From assembly GCF_005503145.1 (NCBI RefSeq), contig NZ_SCNV01000024.1, forward strand, positions 1-64,000: a DNA stretch of 64,000 nt. The letters are read 5' to 3'. The stretch is from Burkholderia sp. 4M9327F10 (lineage in GTDB: Bacteria > Pseudomonadota > Gammaproteobacteria > Burkholderiales > Burkholderiaceae). The notes beneath the pieces are model-generated. The model had not been told where the DNA came from, did no database searches, and was given only the letters and a program-made list of their open reading frames with translations. Position 1 is the stretch's first letter; every line of letters starts with the position of its first letter. The position numbers were made by a program, and so were the translations under genes. This document shows positions 32,440-40,998 of this stretch, piece after piece.

Positions 32440-34161
32440 ATGGCCCGCCACACCATCGCCGACTATCTCGCTCAGACCCTCGCTGCCGCAGGCGTGGAGC
32501 GAATCTGGGGCGTGACTGGCGACAGTCTTAACGGACTGTCGTACAGCTTGAGCCAGCTCGGCTCGATCCGCTGGATGCATACGCGTCATGAGGAAGTCGC
32601 CGCCTTCGCAGCGGGCGCCGACGCGGCCTCCACCGGCAAGCTCGCGGTCTGCGCCGGAAGCTGCGGCCCAGGCAACCTGCATCTGATCAATGGCCTGTTC
32701 GACTGCCATCGCAATCATCAGCCGGTGCTCGCCATTGCCGCACATATTCCGTCTACGGAAATCGGTCTCGGCTACTTTCAGGAGACCCATCCGCAGGAAC
32801 TGTTCAAGGAGTGCAGCCACTTCGCCGAGCTGGTCTCCAATGCCTCGCAGTTCCCGCGCGTGCTGCAGCGCGCCATGCGTACCGCCATCGAGGAACGCGG
32901 CGTGGCCGTGATCGTGCTGCCCGGCGATATCGCGCTGAGTGAAGGCCCGGCTGAAGCGCCGCAATGGAGCCACAGCGCGCCGTCCACCATCGTGCCGGCG
33001 GATGCCGACCTCGAACGTCTTGCCGCCTTGCTGAACGGTTCGGAGGCGGTGACGATCATGTGCGGCAGCGGCGTGGCCGGGGCGCACGACGAGGTTGTCG
33101 CGCTCGCCGACACGCTGGGCGCGCCGATTGTCCACGCGCTGCGCGGCAAACCCTTCATCGAATACGACAATCCGTATGACGTCGGCATGACCGGCCTGAT
33201 CGGCTTCAGCTCGGGCTACCACGCAATGATGTCGTGTGACACGCTGCTGCTGCTCGGCTGCGATTTTCCGTACCGGCCGTTCTACCCGCCTGAAGCCAAG
33301 GTCGTGCAGATCGACCACAAGGGCTCGCAACTGGGCAAGCGTGCGCCGCTTGCGCTGGGTCTGGTCGGCACGGTCAAGGAAACGGTCAGTGCGCTCGCGC
33401 CGAAGCTGCAACGCAAGACGGAGCGCCGTTTTATCGACAATGCGCGCAAGCACTATGTGTCGGCCCGCAAGGGGCTCGACGAACTGGCCACGCCGGCCGG
33501 CCCAGGCCGGCCGATTCATCCGCAGTACCTTGCCCGCATGATCGACGAGGCGGCGAGCGAGGACGCGATCTTTACCGCCGATGTCGGCACGCCCACCCTG
33601 TGGGCAGCGCGCTATCTGACGATGAACGGCAAGCGGCAACTGCACGGCTCGTTCAATCACGGCTCGATGGCCAACGCGATGCCGCAGGCGCTCGGTGCAC
33701 AAGCGGCGCATCCAAAGCGGCAGGTGGTGTCGCTCTCCGGCGACGGCGGCCTGTCGATGCTGCTGGGCGACCTGCTGAGCGCGCGCCAGCTCGATTTGCC
33801 GATCAAGGTCGTGGTGTTCAACAACAGCCTGCTTGGCTTCGTTTCAATGGAGCTGAAGGCGGGGGGCTACCTCGACACCAATGTCGATCTGAGCAAGACG
33901 GACTTTGCCGCGATTGCCAAGGGCGCGGGCATCTTCAGCCTGCGCGTCGAGGAGTCGGAAGGTGTGGCCGCAGCGCTGAAGGAGGCGTTCGCTCATCCCG
34001 GACCGGCGCTCGTGGATGTGGTGACCTCGAAGCATGAGCTGGCCATGCCGCCCACCATCGAGCTGTCGCAGGCCAAGGGTTTCAGCCTGTACATGCTGCG
34101 CGCGATCCTGAGCGGCCGTGGCGACGAAATCGTGGAGCTGGTGAAGACCAACCTGCGCTGA
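32440..34161 (+). CDS. poxB: Pyruvate dehydrogenase (quinone) / thiamine-pyrophosphate enzyme
   Basis: The 573-residue protein is a ThDP enzyme of the pyruvate oxidase group with the length of Escherichia coli PoxB (572). The N-terminal PYR domain has the activating glutamate in RHEEVAAFAAG and the SCGPGNLHLINGL loop. A central FAD/domain III follows, and the PP domain carries the ThDP metal motif SGDGGLSML...NN. The C-terminal end YMLRAILSGRGDEIVELVKTN resembles the lipid-binding tail of PoxB, consistent with a peripheral membrane enzyme that decarboxylates pyruvate to acetate and CO2 and reduces ubiquinone. AAAGGAG precedes the ATG. PoxB-type enzymes are typically used in stationary phase or at low pH. 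Other ThDP enzymes with similar folds are less likely. Confidence 0.92.
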   Translation: MARHTIADYLAQTLAAAGVERIWGVTGDSLNGLSYSLSQLGSIRWMHTRHEEVAAFAAGADAASTGKLAVCAGSCGPGNLHLINGLFDCHRNHQPVLAIAAHIPSTEIGLGYFQETHPQELFKECSHFAELVSNASQFPRVLQRAMRTAIEERGVAVIVLPGDIALSEGPAEAPQWSHSAPSTIVPADADLERLAALLNGSEAVTIMCGSGVAGAHDEVVALADTLGAPIVHALRGKPFIEYDNPYDVGMTGLIGFSSGYHAMMSCDTLLLLGCDFPYRPFYPPEAKVVQIDHKGSQLGKRAPLALGLVGTVKETVSALAPKLQRKTERRFIDNARKHYVSARKGLDELATPAGPGRPIHPQYLARMIDEAASEDAIFTADVGTPTLWAARYLTMNGKRQLHGSFNHGSMANAMPQALGAQAAHPKRQVVSLSGDGGLSMLLGDLLSARQLDLPIKVVVFNNSLLGFVSMELKAGGYLDTNVDLSKTDFAAIAKGAGIFSLRVEESEGVAAALKEAFAHPGPALVDVVTSKHELAMPPTIELSQAKGFSLYMLRAILSGRGDEIVELVKTNLR

Positions 34162-34296
34162 GTCTGCTGCGGGCATAGAGGTAGCAGGGCCGTTGGCCCG
34201 GATGCGTGCTGCGCATCCGTTGTGATTTCCCACCCGGCCGGCCGTGCCGACGGGCATGGCGCCGGCCGTTCCTTTGCACACACAGGAGTACGTTCG

Positions 34297-35118
34297 ATGA
34301 GCTTCGTTACGACTAAAGATGGCGCGCATATCTATTACAAGGACTGGGGCACGGGGGAGCCCGTTGTGTTCTCGCATGGCTGGCCGCTCAATGCGGATGC
34401 GTGGGATGTGCAGATGCTGTTTCTGCTGCAAAAGGGCTACCGCGTGATCGCGCATGACCGCCGCGGCCATGGCCGTTCAAGCCAGACGGCGCTCGGCAAC
34501 GAGATGGACACTTACGCGGACGACCTGGCCGCCGTGATCGAGGCGCTCGACCTGAAGGGCGCCACGCTCGTGGGCCATTCCACCGGCGGCGGGGAAATCT
34601 CGCACTACGTAGGCCGTCATGGCACGAAGCGCGTGAAGAAGATGGTGCTGATCGGCGCGGTGCCGCCGCTGATGCTGAAGACCGAAGCCAACCCGGGCGG
34701 CGTGCCGAAGGAGGTCTTCGACGGCATCCGGGCCAGCACCGCCAATGAGCGCTCGCAGTTCTTCAAGGATCTGGCGCTGGCGTTCTACGGTTATAACCGG
34801 CCTGACGCAAAGGTCCAGCAAGGCGCAATCGACGAGTTCTGGCGCGAGGGCATGATGGCCGGTGTTCTCGGACTCTACGAGTGCATCAAGCAGTTTTCGG
34901 AGGTCGACTACACGCCCGACCTTGAAAAGATCGACGTGCCGACGCTGATCCTGCACGGCGACGACGACCAGATCGTGCCGCTCGATAACTCCGGGCGCAA
35001 GTCCGTGGAGATCATCAGCAACGCCACGCTCAAGGTCTATCCGGGCGCCTCGCACGGTATGTGCACGACCGAGGCCGACAAGGTCAACGCCGATCTGCTC
35101 GCCTTCCTGCAGTCGTAG
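34297..35118 (+). CDS. Alpha/beta hydrolase of the non-haem chloroperoxidase/arylesterase group
   Basis: Taking ATG 34297 gives 273 residues, the standard size. It has the family signatures SHGWPLNADAWD, AHDRRGHGRSSQ, the nucleophile elbow LVGHSTGGGE with Ser95, an aspartate in LHGDDDQIVP, and His in GASHGMCTTEADKVN. Members hydrolyse esters and lactones and can catalyse perhydrolysis (bromoperoxidase activity) without a metal. It lies 135 bases after poxB in the same direction, so partial co-transcription is possible. A perfect 12-bp hairpin follows the stop. Confidence 0.92.
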   Translation: MSFVTTKDGAHIYYKDWGTGEPVVFSHGWPLNADAWDVQMLFLLQKGYRVIAHDRRGHGRSSQTALGNEMDTYADDLAAVIEALDLKGATLVGHSTGGGEISHYVGRHGTKRVKKMVLIGAVPPLMLKTEANPGGVPKEVFDGIRASTANERSQFFKDLALAFYGYNRPDAKVQQGAIDEFWREGMMAGVLGLYECIKQFSEVDYTPDLEKIDVPTLILHGDDDQIVPLDNSGRKSVEIISNATLKVYPGASHGMCTTEADKVNADLLAFLQS

Positions 35119-35138
35119 CGCGACGCACACTGTCCGGC

Positions 35139-35166
35139 ATTCTCACGCTCGCCTGAGCGTGAGAAT
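35139..35166. terminator. Perfect 12-bp hairpin downstream of hydrolase
   Basis: ATTCTCACGCTC (35139-35150) pairs perfectly with GAGCGTGAGAAT (35155-35166) around a GCCT loop, 20 bases after the stop. There is no U-run, so it is a likely transcript-stabilising or weak terminator element. Confidence 0.55.
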
Positions 35167-35393
35167 GAGCATGAGCCTGCGAGGAAACTGCCGGGCGCTT
35201 GCGTGCGGTGGCGCTCATGCCGCCGCTTCGAACAACGCGAGCTTCCTTGTCCCGACACCAGGCAAAAACCGACATAAGCAAGCACAAGCAGACAATAACA
35301 GGTGCCGTCAAACGTCGTCAGCATTAGCGTCGAACGATGGGTCGCCGGAGCGTTCCGGCACATCTCCCGAGCTTATCTGAGAGGCATAAGGAC

Positions 35394-35813
35394 ATGGAAC
35401 AAGTGAACCCGTGGAATCAGGTCGTCTCGCTTCTGTCGCATCTTGCCGGCGCGGCGCAGTCGCCTGACGAGAATGCCTGGCATGCCGGCTGCGAGGCGCG
35501 TCCCGAAGGCCTCGCGGGCAGGGCGCGCGAGCCGCATCAGCGCATGCCGTTGCCGGACTGCCGCAGCAAGATCACCTCGATCGAGCGGCAGGACGACACG
35601 TCCGCGCTCGTTTCATGGTGCGATCCCACCATGTGTCACTACGTCGACCAGGTGTGGATTCAGGTGAGTGCGCGTCACGGTGGCTATTGTGCCCTGACGG
35701 GCCAGCGGATCGAACGCGGCACAGCGATCTTCAAGCCGCGCGCGCGAGGGCAGCACCGCCCCGCCAATAGCCACGAGATGATACTCGCCGCTGCGCTCAC
35801 GCAGATGGCTTGA
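35394..35813 (+). CDS. DUF3331 family protein
   Basis: The 139-residue protein from ATG 35394 has a conserved C-terminal half, VSWCDPTMCHYVDQVWIQ, followed by GGYCALTGQRIERGTAIFKP. This is the DUF3331 pattern found almost only in Burkholderiaceae. Paired cysteines in CALTG and the nearby basic residues suggest a small nucleic-acid- or metal-related module, but no function is known. The N-terminus is low complexity. It converges on the efflux operon that ends 11 bases beyond its stop. Confidence 0.75.
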   Translation: MEQVNPWNQVVSLLSHLAGAAQSPDENAWHAGCEARPEGLAGRAREPHQRMPLPDCRSKITSIERQDDTSALVSWCDPTMCHYVDQVWIQVSARHGGYCALTGQRIERGTAIFKPRARGQHRPANSHEMILAAALTQMA

Positions 35814-35824
35814 CGCGCAGCGGG

Positions 35825-37369
35825 TTATTGCGCCGCCGGGGTCTGTGACTGCGTCTGCGCGGGTGCCGGGGTTGGCGCCTGCGCTGCTGTCTGTGTCTCC
35901 CAGCCGCCCCCCAGCGCGAGGAACAGATTGGCCTGATCGATCGCTACCTGCCCTTCCGCCGCAGCCACCTGGCCACGCGTCGCCGTGAGCGTGCGCGTTG
36001 CATCCAGGTCGGAGATAAACGACTCCCGTCCGCCCACATACAGGCGGTGCGTTTCGCTGGCTGACGCCGTCGCCGACTTGAGCGCCGCGCGCAAGGCGTC
36101 GGCGCGCGTGTAATCGGCGACGTAGGTGGCCAGACTCGTCTCGGTTTCGCGCAGCGCGTTGAGCACCACGCCATCGAAGTGGGCAAGCGCCGCGCTGCTT
36201 GCATCCTGGGCCTCGCGGACGCGGCCGCGTGCGCCATTGGTCGGGAAGGTCCAACTGATCAGTGGTCCGAAGCTCCAGCGCGCGGTGGGTGAGGTGCCGA
36301 GATCCTCGAGAATGCCGGTCAACCCCGTCGACGCGCCGAAACTCACGGTCGGATACAACGCCCCGGTGGCCACGCCGATACGCGCGCTCGAGGCAGCAAG
36401 CTGCCGCTCGGCTTCGCGGATGTCCGGGCGCCGCCTGAGCAGGGCTGCACCGTCGCCGACAGGCAGCGCCTGCTTGATCTGCGGCACCTTGTTGCAGGCG
36501 AGCACGGCCGGCGGCAGGTCGGACGGCGCACGGGCGAGCAGCATGGCCAGTTGATACTGGGCGATCTTGCGGCGTGCGGTGTAGCGCGGAAGATCGGCCG
36601 TCAGCGACTCGACCTGGGTCTGGCCGCTCGTCACATCCGGCTGATTGCCGCGCCCGGCATCGCGCAAGCGGCGTGAGATGTCCACACGCTGCTTCTGCAG
36701 CGCCAGCGACTGCTGCGCGATGGCCAGTTCCTCCGCCGCCGAGCAGTTCTCGAGATAGGCGCGCACTACGTTCGCCACCACGGTGATGCGGGCGAGATCG
36801 CCGGCTGCCTGAGTCGCTTCGCTATCCGCGCTCGCCGCTTCCACGCCGCGGCGCAGCTTGCCGAACAGATCGAACTCGTACGAGATGCTGATGCCGACAT
36901 CGCCTTCGTATTCCACTGGCAGTTTGCTGAACAGCAGGTATTGTTCAGCAGACTCCTGGGCCCGATCGAACTCTGCCGAGCTCTTGCCGGAAAAACCGCC
37001 TTGCGCCTGGGCGACGCCGAGCGCTTCCTGCGAGCGCGCCAGATTCGCCGCAGCCACGCGCAGATCGGTGTTCGATTGCAGGGCCTCGCTCACGAGCTGC
37101 TCGAGCACGGGGTCGTCGTACAGATGCCACCAGTCCGGCGGCACCGGCTGCTGCGAGACGTGCCTGCCGTCGACGTCGGGCAGCGGCGCGTCGGCGAACG
37201 GCGCGTTGATCATGGCGGCTTTCGGCAGCGAATAGTTCGGGCCGACGGTGCAGGCGCATAGCGCGAGCAGCAGCGGCGCGAGTGGTGCGAGTGGCGCGAG
37301 CGGCAGCAGCGACGCGAGCGGCAGCCGCGGCGCCAGCGGCAGGGCGGGGAGTGCGCGCAGCCGCTTCAT
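35825..37369 (-). CDS. Outer-membrane efflux lipoprotein (NodT/OprM-like)
   Basis: The 514-residue protein is a TolC-type outer-membrane channel with a lipoprotein signal; predicted lipidated Cys40 lies in ALCAC. The signal core is extended by repeated LAP tripeptides. Conserved blocks include WWHLYDDPVLEQLVSEAL, NTDLRVAAANLARSQ and RRPDIREAERQLAAS, a typical pair of OEP repeats. It is the last gene of a four-gene minus-strand operon (FUSC, DUF1656, HlyD-type adaptor, channel) and overlaps the adaptor gene by 4 bases. It should complete a tripartite pump across the envelope. Confidence 0.92.
   Translation of the reverse strand: MKRLRALPALPLAPRLPLASLLPLAPLAPLAPLLLALCACTVGPNYSLPKAAMINAPFADAPLPDVDGRHVSQQPVPPDWWHLYDDPVLEQLVSEALQSNTDLRVAAANLARSQEALGVAQAQGGFSGKSSAEFDRAQESAEQYLLFSKLPVEYEGDVGISISYEFDLFGKLRRGVEAASADSEATQAAGDLARITVVANVVRAYLENCSAAEELAIAQQSLALQKQRVDISRRLRDAGRGNQPDVTSGQTQVESLTADLPRYTARRKIAQYQLAMLLARAPSDLPPAVLACNKVPQIKQALPVGDGAALLRRRPDIREAERQLAASSARIGVATGALYPTVSFGASTGLTGILEDLGTSPTARWSFGPLISWTFPTNGARGRVREAQDASSAALAHFDGVVLNALRETETSLATYVADYTRADALRAALKSATASASETHRLYVGGRESFISDLDATRTLTATRGQVAAAEGQVAIDQANLFLALGGGWETQTAAQAPTPAPAQTQSQTPAAQ
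37275..37337. repeat. 9-bp in-frame repeats in an efflux-channel signal peptide
   Basis: Seven 9-bp units based on GGCGCGAGT (37275-37337), the first three nearly identical, encode the LAP-type tripeptides in the hydrophobic core of the signal peptide of the outer-membrane channel. Confidence 0.8.
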
Positions 37370-38316
37370 TGTGCGGCGCTCGCTGCAGACTGCGGCGTCA
37401 CCCCTGACGCCACCGTATGATCCGCCGCCTCCCGCTTGCCCAGCGACGGCGCCAGCCCACGCACGGACACCGTGGCCGTGCGCCCCGCGATCATGCGAAA
37501 GTCCTTCGGTATCTCATCGAGCACGACACGCACCGGAATACGTTGCGCGAGACGCACCCAGCTAAAGGCCGGGTTCACGTTCGGCAGCAGGTTGGCCCCC
37601 TCGCTGCGGTCGCGGTCCTCGATGCCGGCGACGATGCTCTGCACGTGGCCGCGCAGCACATTGGGCTCGCCCATCACCTTGATATCCACGGCCTGGCCGA
37701 TGTCGATGCCGCCCAGCTTGGTTTCCTCGAAGTAACCGTCGACACGGAACGAATGCATGTCCACCACCGACACCACCGCGCGGCCCGCCGCCGCGAACTC
37801 GCCGGTGCGCGGCGCGCGGTCGTTCAGGTAGCCGTCCACCGGACTGACGATGCTGGTGCGCTGCAGGTTGAGCTTCGCCGTATCGACCGCCACCGTGGCG
37901 TCCGCGAGGGCGGCTTCGTCCTGCTCGACGCGCGAGCGGCTTTCTTCCGCCACCTCGCGCGCCACCAGATCGCCGAGCTGATGGTTGCGCACGTCCTCGC
38001 GGCGAGCCTGATCGAGGGTGGCGCGGCGTTGCTGCAAGGTGGCTTCGGCCTGGCGCAGCGCCAGCGTGTAGCGCGCCTGGTCGATCACGAACAGCGTCTG
38101 GCCCTGCCTGACCTGCTGGTTGTCGGCCACGTCGACTTCGGTGATGAGGCCCGAGATGTCCGGCGCCACCTGGATGATGTCGGCGCGTACGTGACCGTCG
38201 CGGGTCCACGGCGCATACATGTAGTAGTCGACCAGCTTCCACAGCGCAAAGCCGGCGATCACGACGACGATCAGGGTCAGCACGATCTGACCGATGGAGA
38301 ACCAGGTTTTTTTCAC
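37366..38316 (-). CDS. HlyD-family membrane-fusion protein (AaeA-like)
   Basis: The 316-residue adaptor has one N-terminal membrane anchor (about residues 8-32), a biotinyl-lipoyl-like segment (VAPDISGLITEVDVADNQQVRQGQ), a coiled-coil pair and a beta-barrel domain ending IPVRVVLDEIP. This matches the periplasmic AaeA/EmrA type. It links the FUSC inner-membrane protein to the channel. It overlaps the DUF1656 gene by 4 bases upstream and the channel gene by 4 bases downstream, so all are translationally coupled. Confidence 0.92.
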   Translation of the reverse strand: MKKTWFSIGQIVLTLIVVVIAGFALWKLVDYYMYAPWTRDGHVRADIIQVAPDISGLITEVDVADNQQVRQGQTLFVIDQARYTLALRQAEATLQQRRATLDQARREDVRNHQLGDLVAREVAEESRSRVEQDEAALADATVAVDTAKLNLQRTSIVSPVDGYLNDRAPRTGEFAAAGRAVVSVVDMHSFRVDGYFEETKLGGIDIGQAVDIKVMGEPNVLRGHVQSIVAGIEDRDRSEGANLLPNVNPAFSWVRLAQRIPVRVVLDEIPKDFRMIAGRTATVSVRGLAPSLGKREAADHTVASGVTPQSAASAAQ

Positions 38317-38522
38317 GTTATGAGCCGGTGCGAGACGATGGCGACAAGACCCAGCACCAGCACGTAGATGCTGAGGTCGAAAATGGCGCGGTGCCAGACG
38401 AAGCGATAGAAGCCGATGCCCGCAAGCAGCTTGCGCAGCACGAGGTTGATCAGATAGGCGACGAACATCAGCACGAGCACGCTCGGCACGAACACGCCGA
38501 AGATATCGATCTCGCCGATCAT
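38313..38522 (-). CDS. DUF1656 small membrane protein (AaeX-like)
   Basis: The 69-residue protein has two hydrophobic helices (about residues 7-28 and 45-66), with FGVFVPSVLVLMFVAYLINL in the first. It is of the DUF1656/AaeX family found between FUSC and HlyD genes in aromatic-acid efflux operons. Its role is unknown; it probably sits in the inner-membrane complex. A 70-base spacer with G-rich repeats (CATGGGG, CATAGGGG) separates it from the FUSC gene, and it overlaps the adaptor by 4 bases. Confidence 0.88.
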   Translation of the reverse strand: MIGEIDIFGVFVPSVLVLMFVAYLINLVLRKLLAGIGFYRFVWHRAIFDLSIYVLVLGLVAIVSHRLIT

Positions 38523-38592
38523 GGTCCGAATCGCTGAGGTGAGGTCAAGGGGCGCATGGGATTCATAGGGGTCGTAGGGGGCATGGGGTTCG

Positions 38593-40776
38593 TCAGGCCG
38601 CAGGGCCCTCTTCAGGCGGAGCGGGTGGAGCTAACGAGGCGATCGTGGCTGGAAACAGTGACAGGCGCAGGCCCACCAGCGCATGCAAGGCATCGCGCAA
38701 CTGGCGCGCGGAGAGCGCCGCGCTGTTGGTCGCACTATTGGCCGTGCCGTTGGCCGCATTGTTGTTCGCGCTGTTGGCCGCGCCGTTGGCTGCGCTGTTG
38801 GCCGCATTGGCAAGGCCAAGCGCGGTGACGCGTGCAAGTGCCGTGTCGATGGCGGACATCAGGCTCTCGGGCACCGGTTGGCGCACACGGCGGGCGATAC
38901 AGGTTTCGAAGTGGCTGCGGATGCCATCGAGCACGCCGTCGATCGCCGCATGCGCGTCGCCGCCGAGCTTCAGGCGCAGACGCCGCAGGTCGAGCGCGTT
39001 GAAGGCAATGCGCAGGTCGCGGAAACTTTCGATGGACGGATGGCGCCGGTCGTCGGTCGCGGCAAGGCGCGGGATCAGTTGCATCAGGCGGTCGAGCATG
39101 CGCGCGGCGAGATTGCGCTGATCTTCGATCGGTTTGGCCGAGGCGCTCAGCACCACGTCCTCCCAGCTCGAACGCATCAGGCGGGCGGCGGCGAGTTCGG
39201 CGCCGAACGGACGCGTCACGATCGTCCACAGGAAGGCGTACAGCAGACCCGCGAGACCGGCGAGATTGCTGTTCATGAAGACCAGGAAGTCAGCGTCGTA
39301 GGCATCCTGGATGCTGATGAAGGTGGCGGTGTTGACGGCCACCAGCATCGTCGCCAGCGTGAACTGCGGACGGGGGATCAGCGTGCCGACCAGGATGAAC
39401 GGTCCGGCAAACATGATGACCAGCATCGGGAAGTCGTGCACGTTCGGCAACACCACGAACAGATACAGCCCGGCAAGCACGACGCTCGCGGCGGTCGAGG
39501 TGAAGAACTTGAACACCTGCGGCGCGGGATCGTCGAGCGCGGCAAAGAAGCAGCAGGCCACCGCGGCCAGCGTGACGGCGCCCGCGCCGTCGTTCCAGCC
39601 CGAGCTGATCCACAGCGCGCACGCGAGGGTGATAGCGCCCACCGCCGAAGCGGTCGAAAACAGCATGATGCCGCGGTCGAAATAGCGCTCGGTGCCGCCG
39701 AGCCGCCAGTGACGAAAGCTCGGCCGCCAGCTGCTGGTTCCTGTGGCGCCTTCCTCGACGATGATGCGGCGCAGCGCGCGGCAATCCTGCCAGACGTCGA
39801 TCAGCTGCTTCAGACGCCATAGCGCATTCGAAAGCAGCGCACCTTCCCAACTGGCCAGCTCGGCGGGCGCCGGCTGCATCGCGGCGACACGCTCGCGCAG
39901 CGCGTCGGCTGCAAGGTCGGGCCGTACGCTGTCATGGGTTGGCCGCAACGGCGTGTTGAACCATTTGACGACGTCGGCGAGCAGCGCCTCGAGTCCGGCG
40001 GGGCGCTCCCGCTGGCCGCCGAGCAGGGCTACAAGCGGATCGGCGAGCGACGACATGATCGGCAGCAGCAGTTGCATGCGGCCGCGCAAGGCGTGCGCGC
40101 GGTTCAGCACGTCGGGGCGGGTATGGTCGTAGGCAAGCTGGCTCAGCAGCAGCTCAAGCCCGTTGACGGTGGCCGCGAGCCGCTGGCGGCAGGCCGAGAT
40201 CGAGGCGCCGGCAATGCGTCCGGAGAGCGTTTCGGTGGCGTAGACCACGGCGTCGCGGAACCAGCCGTCGGTGCGCTCGATGATGGCGGGCGCGAGGCGG
40301 TTCGGAAACACCGCGCTGCCGACCACGCTGGCGCAGACGATGCCAAGCAGGATCTCCTCGGTGCGGGTGATGGCGAGGTCGAAGATGCTGGTCGGGTTGA
40401 ATACCGCGGGCAGCGCGATCAGCGGCATGGTGTAGCCCGCCAGCATGAAGACGTAGCTGCGTGCGGTGCGGTCGGAGATGGCCAGATAGAGCAGGGTGCC
40501 GGTCCACAGCGCGACCACCACGCTGAACAGGTAGGGCGATTCGACGAAGGGCGGCACGATTAGCACCGCGGCGGACGCGCCGATGGCGGTGCCGAGCGCG
40601 CGATAGAGCGCCTTGGAGCGGGTCGCGCCGACGAACGGATTCGAGACGATATAAACGCTCGCCATGGCCCAGTACGGACGCGGCAATTCCAGCGCGAGCC
40701 CGATGTAGAGCGCGAGCATGGCCGCCGCAAAGGTCTTGACCGAGAACAGCCAGTCGCGCAGTGAGGGGTAGACCAT
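38593..40776 (-). CDS. FUSC-family transporter (AaeB-like), efflux operon
   Basis: The 727-residue protein has two blocks of transmembrane helices with the FUSC signature (SVKTFAAAMLALYIGLALELP at the N-terminus; ACALWISSGWNDG in the second block). It is the first gene of the FUSC-DUF1656-HlyD-channel operon, which resembles aaeB-aaeX-aaeA of Escherichia coli, a hydroxybenzoate relief pump. Residues about 655-688 consist of low-complexity ANSA-type repeats in the cytoplasmic tail, encoded by a 12-bp in-frame minisatellite. The actual substrate is unknown. Confidence 0.9.
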   Translation of the reverse strand: MVYPSLRDWLFSVKTFAAAMLALYIGLALELPRPYWAMASVYIVSNPFVGATRSKALYRALGTAIGASAAVLIVPPFVESPYLFSVVVALWTGTLLYLAISDRTARSYVFMLAGYTMPLIALPAVFNPTSIFDLAITRTEEILLGIVCASVVGSAVFPNRLAPAIIERTDGWFRDAVVYATETLSGRIAGASISACRQRLAATVNGLELLLSQLAYDHTRPDVLNRAHALRGRMQLLLPIMSSLADPLVALLGGQRERPAGLEALLADVVKWFNTPLRPTHDSVRPDLAADALRERVAAMQPAPAELASWEGALLSNALWRLKQLIDVWQDCRALRRIIVEEGATGTSSWRPSFRHWRLGGTERYFDRGIMLFSTASAVGAITLACALWISSGWNDGAGAVTLAAVACCFFAALDDPAPQVFKFFTSTAASVVLAGLYLFVVLPNVHDFPMLVIMFAGPFILVGTLIPRPQFTLATMLVAVNTATFISIQDAYDADFLVFMNSNLAGLAGLLYAFLWTIVTRPFGAELAAARLMRSSWEDVVLSASAKPIEDQRNLAARMLDRLMQLIPRLAATDDRRHPSIESFRDLRIAFNALDLRRLRLKLGGDAHAAIDGVLDGIRSHFETCIARRVRQPVPESLMSAIDTALARVTALGLANAANSAANGAANSANNNAANGTANSATNSAALSARQLRDALHALVGLRLSLFPATIASLAPPAPPEEGPAA
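38720..38803. repeat. 12-bp in-frame minisatellite inside FUSC gene
   Basis: Seven imperfect 12-bp units based on GCGCTGTTGGCC (38720-38803), encoding Ala-Asn-x-Ala repeats on the minus strand. No frame disruption results because the unit is a multiple of three. Confidence 0.85.
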
Positions 40777-40998
40777 CGTTGTCGGGCGGCGATCGGGGTG
40801 CGTGGGGCGGAGCCTCGCCGGCGAGGCGGCGGGCCTGCTCTGAATGGTGAATGATAAATGAGTCTGTCCCGCTAGTGCGTCCTTCGAACGAGACGTTTCA
40901 TATGGATCGAAGAAATGCTTGGTTCTCGCCGGCAGCCGCTTCTCTTATCGTTCACCCCGGTCATCAAAAGAAAAACCTCGATTACGGGAAATCAACAT

